Below are positions 1 to 11,396 of a DNA stretch of 64,000 nucleotides, one piece after another (within the stretch, counting starts at the first letter, position 1; each line of letters starts with the position of its first letter). The DNA is from Crotalaria pallida (taxonomy: Eukaryota > Streptophyta > Magnoliopsida > Fabales > Fabaceae): positions 45,264,206-45,328,205 of the forward strand of contig CM075650.1 of NCBI GenBank assembly GCA_037953625.1, given 5' to 3'. Under the pieces are notes generated by a model, which made no database searches, was not told the DNA's origin, and saw only the letters and a list, made by a program, of their open reading frames with translations. Both the position numbers and the translations under genes were made by a program.

Positions 1-668
1 TGGAATGATATTGTACTTAAATGCTTGCGAATATATGTATGTATGTAAATGTTATACCTGGATTGTTCTGGTTCTGACAGGTTTCAGGTTTTCTAAATTG
101 GGGAAAGTCCATATTTTAAATAAAACCTTGCGAAAATTTTTCTAAAATTTCCCTATTTGTATTAAAATAAAATGAATTAAGTTTAGGTGTTACAATAGTG
201 GTTTTGGACAACATATACAACAACTTAAAATTTTCTTTTTAAACCTTTTCGTAGTTTGCAAAAATCACTTATTTCCAAAATCACTTATATGATTGTGCTT
301 GAACCAATCATATAATCTGCTTAGGTGATATGACAAGTGACTTACTCCCATCTACTATGTCTGTGTGGTAGGTCTTTTCGAAGGACAGGACTGAAGCCAC
401 TCCTGTTGGAGTGAGAGTACGATAGAAGGAACAGTCAGGATGACATTATGTCGTCTGAATCCTTTTACAGAAGGATAGAGTTGTGAAGACCATACTCTGG
501 GTGTAAAAAGGGTTTTGGGATTTTGTAATTATATATATTACACTCAAGCTATTTTGTAAAACGGATGTTATTCTAATGAAAAGTGCTTTTGGTTTTCACA
601 CTCTTCAGAAGAAAAAAAGTTTTTGTTAATCCACATTTTTAATTACCTTAATATTTTGGGGCATTACA
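1..668 (+). repeat. 3' part of a Ty3-type 5' LTR
   Basis: The block ends in GGGGCATTACA and is followed five bases later by a primer-binding site, the arrangement expected at an LTR/internal junction. The LTR start lies left of the window. A second LTR start (TGTAACACCCC) appears at 1420, and the ends TGTAA..TTACA pair as LTR inverted ends should. Between about 372 and 476 the sequence folds into consecutive short hairpins, described separately. No host gene is visible here. Confidence 0.6.
372..476. repeat. Chain of short hairpins in the LTR
   Basis: Consecutive short inverted repeats are visible: 372-386 (6-bp stem with one G-T pair, 3-nt loop), 398-413 (CACTCC / GGAGTG, 4-nt loop), 439-455 (GACAT core with outer pairs and one wobble), and 459-476 (ATCCTT / AAGGAT, 6-nt loop). 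The stems are unrelated in sequence. The same style of structure recurs at 3256-3589. Confidence 0.55.
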
Positions 669-672
669 TTTA

Positions 673-684
673 TGGTATCAGAGC
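673..684 (+). other. Primer-binding site (initiator Met-tRNA type)
   Basis: TGGTATCAGAGC is the standard plant LTR-retrotransposon primer-binding site complementary to the 3' end of initiator methionine tRNA. It lies four bases after the LTR end at 668. Confidence 0.8.
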
Positions 685-711
685 AATGGTTCCAACTCTC
701 GGCTGTGGAGT

Positions 712-1139
712 ATGGTCATTCCCATATTCAATGGGTTGTGTGACTCTGACCTAAGTTTCTATGAGTGCAGATATTCAATGGCAAATAGAGCTATGAATCA
801 ACTTCTAGAAAAGATTGCTACAATTTTGGAGAATGTTACTCAACCCAATCGTCAAGGTCCTACTGAATTCTATGGCTTATCAGAATTTCGGAAGAACGAT
901 CCACCGAAGTTTGAGGAGGATATAATTCGGAAGGAGCTCAAAAATGGTTGCAAGAAATTCAAAAGATCTTTCAGACAATGGGGTACACATATGAGAAAAA
1001 AGTGGTGTATGCTACCTACATCTTGAATGGTGAAGCGGAGACTTGGTGGGATCATGCAAGACAGCTATTGAAGACTGAGAATTACTCATCACCTAAGAGA
1101 TATTAAAGAGAAGTTTTTGGAAAAATATTTCCTGGAAGA
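712..1139 (+). pseudogene. Ty3-type gag fragment, frameshifted
   Basis: Reading in more than one frame gives a Ty3 capsid-like stretch: a FRKNDPPKF segment near 885-911, then in a shifted frame YATYILNGEAETWWDHA at about 1010-1060. This resembles the retrotransposon gag (PF03732-type) core. At least one frameshift lies between 911 and 985, and a stop follows in the 1090-1110 region. No protease, reverse transcriptase or integrase follows before the next LTR start at 1420, so most of the internal region is deleted. Not functional. Confidence 0.65.
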
Positions 1140-1174
1140 TGTGAACATTATATCATAAGAGTCCCAATTTTAAT

Positions 1175-1419
1175 GTGTCTTGTAGGAAGAGACCTGTAAC
1201 AAGTTGGACGCTATGTGTAAGAGATAGTTCAATGAATCTCGGTTATACTATGTCTTGTGGGAAGAGACCTGTTGCAGGTTGGATGCTATTCGTAAGCAGT
1301 ATAGCCATAGATCCTAACATACTGTGTCTTGTGGGAAAAGACTTGTTGTAGGTAAGATGCTATCTGTAAGCAGTATATCTATATTGATATCCCGGTATGG
1401 TGTGTCTTGTGAGATAAGG
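1175..1419 (+). repeat. Diverged tandem repeat, ~76-bp period
   Basis: Three full units and the start of a fourth begin with TGTCTTGT at 1175, 1251, 1325 and 1403 (spacing 76, 74, 78). Each unit runs on into a version of GACCTGTTGCAGGTTGGATG and GTAAGCAGTAT. The unit contains the small hairpin CCTG-TTG-CAGG. The array stops exactly where the second LTR starts, so it occupies the 3' untranslated end of the retroelement. Confidence 0.7.
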
Positions 1420-1699
1420 TGTAACACCCCAAATTTTCAATTCCTGATGTAATGAAATGACAATTATGAAAGTTATTCAAAATTATTTTCTTAAATTATA
1501 AATATTTCTTTTATAATTAAGTTAGAGTAATTATGTCTATGCTTATGATAAGTGTAATGGCATGGGAAATATTTTAATAATTACTAATATGTAAAAATGG
1601 GGTTTTTACATATTAGTCCCTGATTTAGGACCTAGAAGCAATATTAGAAAGGTGTTGGAGGGAAAGGAATTAAAATAATTATTTTTCAAATTTTGACCA

Positions 1700-3080
1700 A
1701 AAGACTCGAGTCTTTTAGGAAAGACTCGAGTATTCTGGTCAGTGTTGCACTCGTTAGTGCGTTTGATGAGTCAACACTCAACAATTTCCAAACGTTGACA
1801 CGAAATCAACTCAAGGACTCGATAGTGGCCTTCGTGTCGCCATGCATGATCAACGATTCATGCTATATAAGCATGATTGTTGACGAAAATCGACCATTTG
1901 GTCGAATTGCTCCAAAAATTTGAGGTTAGGGTTCTCAATTTCGTTCTTGGCGTTCTCTTTAGATTCTGAGTGTTAGAGTGAGTATTATACACCATTGTAA
2001 AGCTCACATCACGATCTTTACAAAGACATAAAAATTGAGAGCTAAGAGTTCGTGTAGAGGAAGAATCGAAGCTCAAAAGTTGGGTGTTGTTTGCTGTCAA
2101 GTTCAGAAACTGAAGTCTGGAGCTTATTTGGAGCTCGGATTTTGGTAAGTATATGAGTCCTACAACCCTCAAATTCATTCCTACCTTTAGTTTATGTTGC
2201 AAAGATTAGTTCCTAACCAAATTCCCCAATTGTCAAACTGTATTTGCATGTTAAAATCCCTGATATTTGGACCCTGTTCAAATGTGGCTTCATGCAAAGG
2301 GTTTTGTGGGTTGGAGTGTTCCAGCCAATTTCTCTGCAATCTCTTTGTTGATTCACGGCTTAGAGGTAAGAGTGAAGCTATTTGTTCACTAGAATAAGTT
2401 TAATTTGTTAAATTTTAAGTGTAGAGTCACCATGAGACTCTATGGGCATAGCTTGAGTTAGATTTATGGCTTGGAGACCTATTTGAGTTTAAAAGTTGTT
2501 TGGAGCAAGTTCTATATGTTGCATGCAAGCTGTATCAAATAATTGAATATGGTATGTTAAGTTGTTGAAAATGTGATTTTATGCATAATTGGTGCTCAAA
2601 TTCAATTCAGTGTAATATGATGTTATTTCTGTATTGGAACATGTTTGTTATGCATGATTTTAGCTCTGTTGATCACTGGTTGCAATTAAATTGGACTAGA
2701 ATTGAAAATGGTATGATAAAACCCAAGTTTTAGTGTTATTTATCTATTAAGATTCGAGTCTTTGGCTCGAGACTCGAGTATTTTTGACGCACCAGTGCGT
2801 CTGGTGGCACCAACACTCGAGTCTCTGACCCAAGACTTGGGTTTTGACTGATGCTATCAATGAACTTTCTGATGAACCACTCGAGTATTGCATGATCCAC
2901 TCGAGTCTTCTGGATTGATGAAGACTCGAGTATTTCAAGAACTACTCGAGTATTTTTAGAAAAACTGAGACTTAAACTTTTCATATTACTTGAGATCCAC
3001 TCGAGTCTTACTAAGAACCACTCGAGTATTTTAGTATAGTTTGGAACTCTACTCGAGTCTTTTGGAAAATTACTCGATCT
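1700..3080. repeat. Scattered array of ACTCGAGT palindromes
   Basis: The 8-bp palindrome ACTCGAGT or close variants occur about a dozen times, in two groups: near 1703-1735 and between 2754 and 3075. Copies are typically followed by CTT or ATT and spaced 15-60 bp apart. Flanks differ between copies, so this is a motif array and not a simple tandem repeat. The same core recurs in the copia LTR at 38042-39607. Confidence 0.75.
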
Positions 3081-3255
3081 CTTTGAATAGAATGTTAGAA
3101 TAATACCATTTTCAACTAGGTCAAGTTTAATTAAACTCAATGATGATTGTAAAGAATAAATCATGTTCCAAAAAGAAGATATGATATGCTCAATTGCGTT
3201 GGTAATTGCATTATCGAATATATTGCATGCTGCGCATTATGAGAGTAATAAATAA

Positions 3256-3589
3256 CCCTAAAAGGGATGTTTGTGTGCATTCATGCATGGTGATGTGGAG
3301 ATAGCATATCATTTGGTCATGTTCGAGGAACATGAGGAGGGTACTATGGAAGTACCAATTTGGTTACGACTTGCCTGTAGTCACATTTTGGTAATGTGGC
3401 CAACATTGGTTGCTGCGAACGTTGGGTATTCGTCATGGTGACGACATGCGCACATCGATATTGATATTGGTATTTTGGACCACGTTCCAAGCATAGTCGT
3501 GTGGCTTGCTCGGTGATACATTTTGGGAATGTGGGCAGCATAGTGGAATGCTGTTACGTCTTGGTGACGCAACGTACACTTTGGTAGTG
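3256..3589. repeat. Array of micro-hairpins with TTGGT-type loops
   Basis: Perfect short inverted repeats follow one another: 3256-3266 (CCCT), 3276-3287 (TGCAT), 3318-3334 (CATGTTC, 7-bp stem), 3340-3356 (GGTACT, loop ATGGA), 3382-3398 (CACATT, loop TTGGT), 3430-3444 (TCGTCA, loop TGG), 3518-3532 (ACATT, loop TTGGG), 3536-3553 (CAGCAT, loop AGTGGA), 3553-3573 (loop TTGGT, one mismatch in the stem) and 3577-3589 (CACT, loop TTGGT). Stems differ while loops are similar. Function unknown. Confidence 0.65.
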
Positions 3590-3876
3590 CCGTTATGGAT
3601 TATATTCCGAGCAGGTTCACTATATGTCTGAGGCACGTATACGGGTTGTTTGGATTGTCATGCATGAGAGCATTAGTTGAAGAATCTCAGGATTTGAGAG
3701 GTTGTGTGCAAGCATCATGACATATCATCAATGAGTTTGATTAGTAACTGAACTGGCTTGCTCACATGTTGTGCATACCTCTTGGCTATTGGTATATATG
3801 TTTGGTTACCTGCTTAAATTTATGTTTATTCGATTATGTGAACTATATTGCTTGCCCCTTATGCCCATTGTAGGTG

Positions 3877-4362
3877 ATGGCTCGCTATCTAGCTTGCATC
3901 GAGTTGCGCCCGCTCCCTAGTGGAGTGTGGTACTACGAGGACCATCGAGCCACCTATGAGGGGGAGGTAGAGGTGACCCTCTATCACCCCAACCCCTTGG
4001 CTCGTGTTCGTCCTCGTAGGTTCCGCATACCTATTATCTATACCTTGCATGTACCCCCGTTTTATGCTTATCATGGACCACCCCCAGCTCGACCAGCTCG
4101 TCGATTTCATTCTTTTCGTTTTAGAGCAGCTACTAGATCCCACCCCTTTGCTTCCCGAGTGATTCGGGAGGAGACCCCTTTAGCTAGTCCGATGAGTCCG
4201 GTTCATGGGACTCCTTCAGTTGACCCAGTGCCCAGTGGTAGGGCACCGACTCAGTCGGACGAGGTAGAGGAGGACCCTGAGGAGGCAGAGAGCGAGGGGG
4301 AGCCAGTTGAGCACTCCACTGGGAGCCAGTGGGGAGTTGGGGATCCACCGGGTGATGCATAG
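3877..4362 (+). CDS. Unidentified 161-codon ORF inside LTR-like sequence
   Basis: I do not recognise this protein. The first ATG is at 3877, directly after a good 3' splice-site context (GCCCATTGTAG). The product starts MARYLACIELRPLPSGVWYY, has a Pro/Arg/His-rich middle (PPPARPARRFHSFRF), and ends in an acidic tail rich in Glu, Asp, Gly and Pro (EVEEDPEEAESEGE). No signal peptide, membrane segment or known motif is evident. It is clearly more GC-rich than its AT-rich surroundings, which could mean coding constraint or a separate origin. It lies inside the putative Ty3 LTR and may be an LTR-encoded ORF or a relic. Whether it is expressed is unknown. Confidence 0.35.
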   Translation: MARYLACIELRPLPSGVWYYEDHRATYEGEVEVTLYHPNPLARVRPRRFRIPIIYTLHVPPFYAYHGPPPARPARRFHSFRFRAATRSHPFASRVIREETPLASPMSPVHGTPSVDPVPSGRAPTQSDEVEEDPEEAESEGEPVEHSTGSQWGVGDPPGDA

Positions 4363-4613
4363 TATAGATGGTTGATATGTGAGACGTGTGGAGCTTTTGC
4401 TGGAGACTTATGGAGGAGGATCATGCTATGGAGGAGGATCATCAGACTACCACTCTAGGATTTCATATTTTGTTCTGTATTTATGTTGTATATATTTTGA
4501 GAGATCTCGGAGGGGTTGTCTTTTCTTATGTTAGTTTTATATTCTATGGACTTGTACATTTTAAACCTTTGCTATCTCAACGTAGACCTTGATGTACCTT
4601 GGCTACTTTTATA

Positions 4614-4615
<2 letters not shown>

Positions 4616-4660
<45 letters not shown>
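4616..4660. repeat. (AT)n microsatellite
   Basis: Uninterrupted alternating AT of roughly 45 bp. Confidence 0.95.
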
Positions 4661-4965
4661 TTGTTTGATGACTATCAGCTCATGGTTCATATTTTTACTC
4701 TTCCGCATACTCTGATGAAAAAGTTATTTTTAAGTAATCATATTGAGCTATATATGTGAGCTCGAGATAACTCTACTTTATTATTGGAAATATATTTTCT
4801 TTGTAAATTACCATATACAATCTCGACTCATAATTTTTTTACTCGATGGGCAATCGTTTTAATATAGTGAATTATATCTTTTTTTACTCATAATTTTATT
4901 TATCCTTCCTCACCTTCACTTTAGTGTGCCGCTCTAAAACGTACTCCTAAACTGGTGACGTCCTC

Positions 4966-5300
4966 GTACATGTACCCGGTACACCTTGGGTATTGATACA
5001 CGTACCATACTCCTGGGTACTCGTAACTGGTATGTTAATGTATATTTTAGGTGTGAATCGTACCAATAATGTACTTTTTGCCTTAAAATTTATATCTTGA
5101 CTTATTTTGAGCATCAACCTCTAATTTATGATATTCATATGCTATTTGAATACAAAATCATTTATTTGTACCTTCTCTATATATATTTATTTATAAAATT
5201 TGATCTTACTTGTATCCTAGTATTTTAGAAAATATCGTATCCCGTATCCGATACTATACCCGTATCCGGTACGATATCCGTATTGATGTAACATAGATGT
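4966..5300. repeat. Dispersed CGTATCC-rich repeat
   Basis: The left side has GTACCCGGTAC and GTACCATACTCCTGGGTAC. The right side has repeated GTATCCCGTATCCGATAC motifs. The middle is AT-rich. Similar CGTATCC wording occurs in the small element at 30704-30873, which suggests a dispersed non-autonomous element. Ends are not defined. Confidence 0.35.
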
Positions 5301-5439
5301 GCCTGTCGAAAAGCAATATCTACCCGGTTGAACCAGCGGTTTTTCCATCATCCCATAAAAATAAAAAATAATACTCCGTAATAATTAAAAATAAAAAATC
5401 TATTTGTTCCAAAAAAAAAAAATAAAAAAAAATCTATTT

Positions 5440-5754
5440 CTCCATCCCATTGTTCTAAAGCCAACACCCTCCTCCACTTGCGCTCTCTCTTCCCTCTCTC
5501 AGATCCCAACCTCCATTTCCATTACTCACATTTCCCAAAACACCAAACCTCAAATTTCCTTCCCAACCTGAAAATACTGAAAACCCTTCCTAAATTGAAA
5601 CCCACTCATCACACACACTTTCTCACTCACTCATCTGATCCATCTTCACTCTTTAACCAAAACCAGACCTGCAATTGCAATTCTGATTATAATAATAATT
5701 GTTAGTGTAATTGTAATTGTAATGCACCCAAGTTTCTGAACCCACCCCAACGCA
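5440..5754 (+). promoter_or_regulatory. Presumed 5' UTR / proximal promoter of VPS54
   Basis: This is a C/T/A-rich leader just before the VPS54 start codon, with a pyrimidine-rich stretch around 5465-5500 typical of plant 5' UTRs. An upstream ATG at 5478 opens a 75-codon frame that closes before the real start, so it could act as an upstream ORF. The transcription start is not determinable from sequence alone. Confidence 0.4.
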
Positions 5755-8700
5755 ATGGATTCACCACCTTCCCAAAACTGGGGAAGGACCGAATCATCAT
5801 CATCTTCTTCATCATCACCTTCTTTCTCCTCACACCACAACCGAACCTCTTCTCTCTCCAAATCTAACTCCGACGCAATCCAAAGCCTCTCTTCTATCCT
5901 CAACAACCCCCACGCCGCCGATGCCTCCGCCTCCTGGGTCGCCTGGTGGTCCTCCTCGGCCGCCGTCGCTCCTCCCGAATTCAATCCCATAACCACCAAA
6001 CAAATCTCCGAGATCAACCGATCCGACTTCAATTCCTACATTTCCCCAATCTCCGAACCCTACCACCGATTCGAAGACATCCGGAACCACGAAACGAAGG
6101 AGATCAGCGATAGTGATCCAAACGGCGTCGTTTCGGGGCAGGGAGATGCATTAGTCGCGTGCCTCCGCGAGGTTCCGTCGCTTTATTTTAAAGAAGATTT
6201 CAGGCTGGAGGAGGGAGCGACGTTCCGTGCGGCGTGCCCGTTCTCGAGCGTTTCCGAGAACCTCGCGCTGCAGGAGAAGCTCTCGCACTACTTGGATGTG
6301 GTGGAATTGCATTTGGTGAAGGAGATCTCGCTCCGGTCGAGCTCGTTCTTCGAGGCGCAGGGGCAGTTGCAGGATTTGAACACGAAGATCGTTGAAGGTT
6401 GTAGCAGGATTCGCGAACTGAAGGAGACGATCCGGCTCTTGGATTCGGATTTGGTCGAGGATGCGCGGCAGATTCAGGAGCTGAATGGGACTAGGACTAA
6501 CCTCTTGGCGCTTCAGCAGAAATTGAGGCTTATTTTATATGTTAACCAAGCTGTATCTGCTCTTAAATTGGTACTTTTTTTGGTTTTGTGGTTTGATTTT
6601 GATTTTTGATTCTGAATATGCTCTAGTTTTTGTGGTGATTTGTTATTATTACAGGGATTGTGTTGCTTTAGCTGTTAGATTAAGAAGATACTGTTGTTAG
6701 AGTCAGAGTTGAGTGCCTTCTCTGGCATACATAGGAAGCTATGTAACACACCATACATAAAAATCGTTGCTATATCAGCATCCAACACTTCAATACTCTT
6801 AGATATTTTTCATCTGTATATCATTTAATTATTTTATGTGTGTTTTCCATTTTGACGTATTTGTGTTGTGTAGCTATGCTTCCTTTAGGGTTGAGAAACA
6901 ATGTTTAGGGCATGCATTTGGTTTGCATAATATCATTTTTTTAAAACGGAATTTTATTCGGAAAAGAAAATACCAGAGTAGTGTGATTGAGAAAAGACAA
7001 ATAAACTAAACAAGGATTGCCATTCTCTCTTTAGATTTAGCAAGTATACCCCTTTGAGAAAGTCCTCGTATTTTTGCTGCGATTTGTTATTATTGTGGGG
7101 ATTGGTGATTAAAGGCTTCCTGTGATTTATGAAATAAAGAAGATAGTCTTGTTAGAGTTAGAGTAGAGTTCCATATAAGGCATGTTGGTCCTGTGAAGGA
7201 TGGAGTTTTAAAAGTTTTACTATAGGATTATGAAGATTTAGATTATATTTCTATGGTGTTATCTATTATTAGTTTTGTCAGTTTGTGAATTTGAACTTGA
7301 ATATAACTGTAATTGAGCTATGGCTCATCTGGGATGTATTATGTCTTAATGATTCACAGTTGGTCATTTTGTTTAGTTTTGTGTTTCCTTTATCTGATAA
7401 TTATTAGCCTGAAGTTGTCAATCATATTTATGAATTGCTGTAATGGATGACTGGAAACCCTGTTTAAGTTGATATATTTTGCTGTGATACAGCTTGTTGC
7501 ATCTGCAGATTGTGCTGGAGCACTGGATGTAACTGATGATTTGCAACATTTACTGGTATCTTCTAATCATTATATGAAATCTCATGAATATCATCCTTAA
7601 TGCTTATTTTCTTGACACACATTTAGCCTTTTGTATTAGAACACTACTTGTTCCCATGCCAACCACACACCCCACTCTTTTTACTCACATGTTTTATGAG
7701 GTTTATGCGTAGCTTATATCAATTCCTACGTTGAACATTGGTTGCTTCCTTTGAAGCCTGTTTCCAACATAGCATGATTTGTCCTGATTTAATAGCAATG
7801 CATTTCTGTTTTGTAGAATGGAGATGAGCTCACCGGTCTGCATTGCTTTCGTCATCTTAGAGATCATGTGATAGGCTTTATTGAATCCATAAACAGGTAC
7901 ACATTTAGTATTGTCCTGATCTATCCACGTGACGTAAATCAACAAATGGGGCAAGGCAATATTATTTGAGTTTTGATGATATCCATTAAAAGTCACCACG
8001 AAACCATCCTTCTGTTGTTTTATCCTGAAGCTAGAGCTGTTAAATGGTTATTTGGATGTAAAAGACAAAATGGTGGTAAGAAGGAAATAGGACATGAAAG
8101 ATTTCGGGAAAAGTGTAAAAATGTAGAATGATAAAAACATTTTTTTAGTAAGATTCTGAAACTGAGAGAAAAGTGGACTGCCTGATGAGATTAATCACAT
8201 TAGGATTAAAAAATATCACATTAGGAAGAGGGAGAGATGCTCTGTGAAGCTGGATTTATGAAAGGCACATCCTAAGGCTTGATGCACTGGGACTTGGTGA
8301 GGAATAAATAACGGGTAGTTGTAGCATTTGACTGAGCAAGCGCGGTTGGGCCGTTGGGGTACTTAAAACTTATAAATAATAAATGATTTTTGTTGGTTGG
8401 TCAATTTCTGGTTTAGTTGGTTTTTAAACATGTGACCCGAACCAACCAAAACAGCTGATTTTTCTTTTGATTAAAAAAAGAAATATTATTAGAAGAAGGG
8501 AGAATGCTTACAAAAAAATTACCATGCTTACCAAAAAAAAGAACAAAGGAGAATATTACAAGTAGAGGATAAGAAATCCTCAAACGAACAAAAGAAAATG
8601 TTAAAACTACACAAAGGGGTCACGTTGTACAGCATGCCAATCTCTGTGCAAATCTACCAAATGAACATCACAAAAAAAAGCTGATATTTTTAGAATGAAA

Positions 8701-11361
8701 ATAAATAAATTTTTTAATCGAACCATTCAAATTTAAACTTAAATCAAGATCCTCTGTTCAGTATAGTTGGTTTTTTATGGGTCTGTGGTTTTTTATCTGT
8801 TTTGTACTCATGGGAAATTTTTGGTTGAAGAAGAGTAAGGATTATTAAATGTCAAAGCCTTGATTCTTCAATAGCTAACATGATAATAATATTATAAGAA
8901 TATGCGAGACACTTGATTCAAGGTTGCGGTAGTATATACTTTATATTTAAGCTGATTTGTTACTATACAAAACAGGATTTTGTTGGCTGAGGTCCTTAGG
9001 ATAAGGAACCAAAAGTGCAAAACTAAATACATAAATTTTTTGGTTTCTTCATTGCATCATTTCCCCAAAAACGTATCCTTCTTTGGGTTCCTTATCCTTC
9101 GTTCTTAGGGAACTGAAATGGTTGTTTGCAGTGTGACAACGATTGTTGAGTTTGATAGAGTCAGAGTGATAGAATCCGCTGATTTAATTGGTCCTTTTTT
9201 TTTGGTTTCTGATTATAATGAAAGAAGGTAGATAATATGATTTCTTGTAGCTGGGGAAAAGAAATTATCAAGAAAGAAGCAAATCTAGGAGTTGATGTCC
9301 ATATTTTGTGCTCTCACCTTTAAAGCATTAAATTTTGTTTCAAGGTTGATCTTAATTCATTTTTTATTTGTCGTTGTGTGAATTACTTTATTTATTCTTT
9401 CCCTTTTATTTTTGAAAACTTTATTCAATCCTCTTCCAACCTAATGATAATTTTTCTTCTGAACTAATTCCATTCACATTTTCTTTTGTTTTAAAAATAT
9501 TTTAAACTCTTGCTTATTTCAAGCATGTTCTATTGTTCATTTTTACATTTTAACTCTTAAGTTTGATTTTTGTAATGAAATATTGCTAATTATGGATTGT
9601 ACACTTTTCAAAGAAAAGACTGAAGTTATATTGCTTAATGGATTTTTAGTAATGTATTGTATTATTTTTGTAGCATTCTTTCAGCAGAGTTTATCCAAGC
9701 ATCCATACATGATGCTGCAGAAACAGATGTGATAATTTTATCCAAAGCTAAAGCAAGGGCTTCCCTTCCCATGAATGGAAAGGATGATGAAGTAAGATTA
9801 TATCCTCAATCGCTTTTATCTTTAACACTTCTCTTTGGTTTTCTTTCATTTTATATGAATCTTGTGCATGAAATATTTCAATTTTTTATCACTTTAAGTT
9901 TTAGGGGTGCTACTGTTCTTTGTGTCTGTTGTGGTCAATATGTGACCAAATGAGCTGTTTTTTATTGTCACTGGGCCAATAGGCTCTAGTAGTAACCTTC
10001 ATAAACATTTCCCGACCAATGCGTTGTTGTTTTTTAAGGAGATACTTTTTTATCTCTTTCTTTTTATTCATAAGAGGTACAATATTATTAGGAAAGGGAG
10101 ATGTACATGTAATGGGGTAAGAAATTGTTAAAAAATGCAACAAAACTTAGCAATCAATTTGCATGTCAACTTATCTACCATGTGACAAATTTAAGGAAAA
10201 ACAGACCCTGGAAATTATGAACATTTCTCTCTTACCACATACCATAGGAAAATTGTATAGGCAGGACATTGCCATCCTATTGTAGCCTCCTCCTTGTCAC
10301 ATTCTCCGAAATATATTTTTTTGTGTGTTAACCAAAGGGTATCCCCTCACCTTATGGGTAAGGAACTAATCCGTGTTGCGGTGCGTGGTTGCCTCTCCCA
10401 GCAAGTGTCATTCCCAGGAATCTAACCTTTGACCATTAGCCTGGTGGTTTAAGGCCCTGCTACCCAAGTATAATACTCTCCAAACTCCAAAGCATATGAT
10501 AAAAAGATTCTGCAAGGTTAAATGAAACATCCTGTGTTGATCAAGAACCCCTAACAGATTATTTCGTAGAAAGCAGAGCAGAATTAGGCCACTGTATCAG
10601 ATTAGACCTGCACTGCACACAACAAATGTCAGGTGAAAACCTCTTAGTATATGAATTAATCCCATTAAGTACCTTGGTCTTGATGAAAGACTTGTGTCTA
10701 GAGGAGTGGTAATTTGAAATGAGTTTGTAATGTCACAAATCAACTTTCCCATATGTTAAGTTGTTAGGTGAAGGCGCACAAATGGCTTTATTATTTCTCT
10801 GACACACCCCTTGATAAAATAGTCCTTTGGGCTTGTAGATTGTAGTGTGTACATTGTAGAGGTCCATCTTTGCCTTATGCTGAAATTCAACATTTTATTT
10901 AGAAGAATGAGGATCGGACACTAGACCATTTGGTCATAGAGACTATGATACCATGTCATGAACCAACTCTCTCAAAAGCTTAAGCTTATAGGTGATGGGA
11001 CATGTATGACTTGATTATAAACATGACCAGTCAAGGACAAACTTGTAAATAGGGACTATGATACCATGTCATGATTCATGAATCAACTCTCTCAAAAGCT
11101 TAAGCTTTTAGGTGATGGGACATGTATGACTTGATTATATACAAAACAGTCAAGGACAAACTTGTAAATAGGGGATTGATAACTGGATTTGGAATTTGAG
11201 AAAAAGATTTGTAGGAGAATATACAAGCTATGTAGTTGATCATGCTGCTATAGTGGCAATATCGTTTTTGTAGAATGGATCAGAGCATCTCCTGCTCTTT
11301 GCCATGCTTTTCACATGTGCTTCTCGTTTCAGACAAGCATGTGTCACTATAAGAATCAGAT

Positions 11362-11396
<35 letters not shown>

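Larger units (their letters stand above)
1420..4965 (+). repeat. Long Ty3-type LTR start (3' LTR), right end lost
   Basis: It begins TGTAACACCCC, a common start of plant Ty3 LTRs, directly after the gag-bearing internal remnant. I cannot find a copy of the terminal part seen at 1-668 before the VPS54 gene, so this LTR is truncated or rearranged at its right end. It contains arrays of the ACTCGAGT palindrome (1700-3075), a chain of micro-hairpins (3256-3589), an ORF (3877-4362) and an AT microsatellite. The right boundary is approximate. Confidence 0.45.

Noticed and set aside
3874..3876. Start of the orphan ORF at GTG 3874
   Set aside because: A nuclear plant gene would use the ATG at 3877; the GTG is an artefact of permissive start calling.
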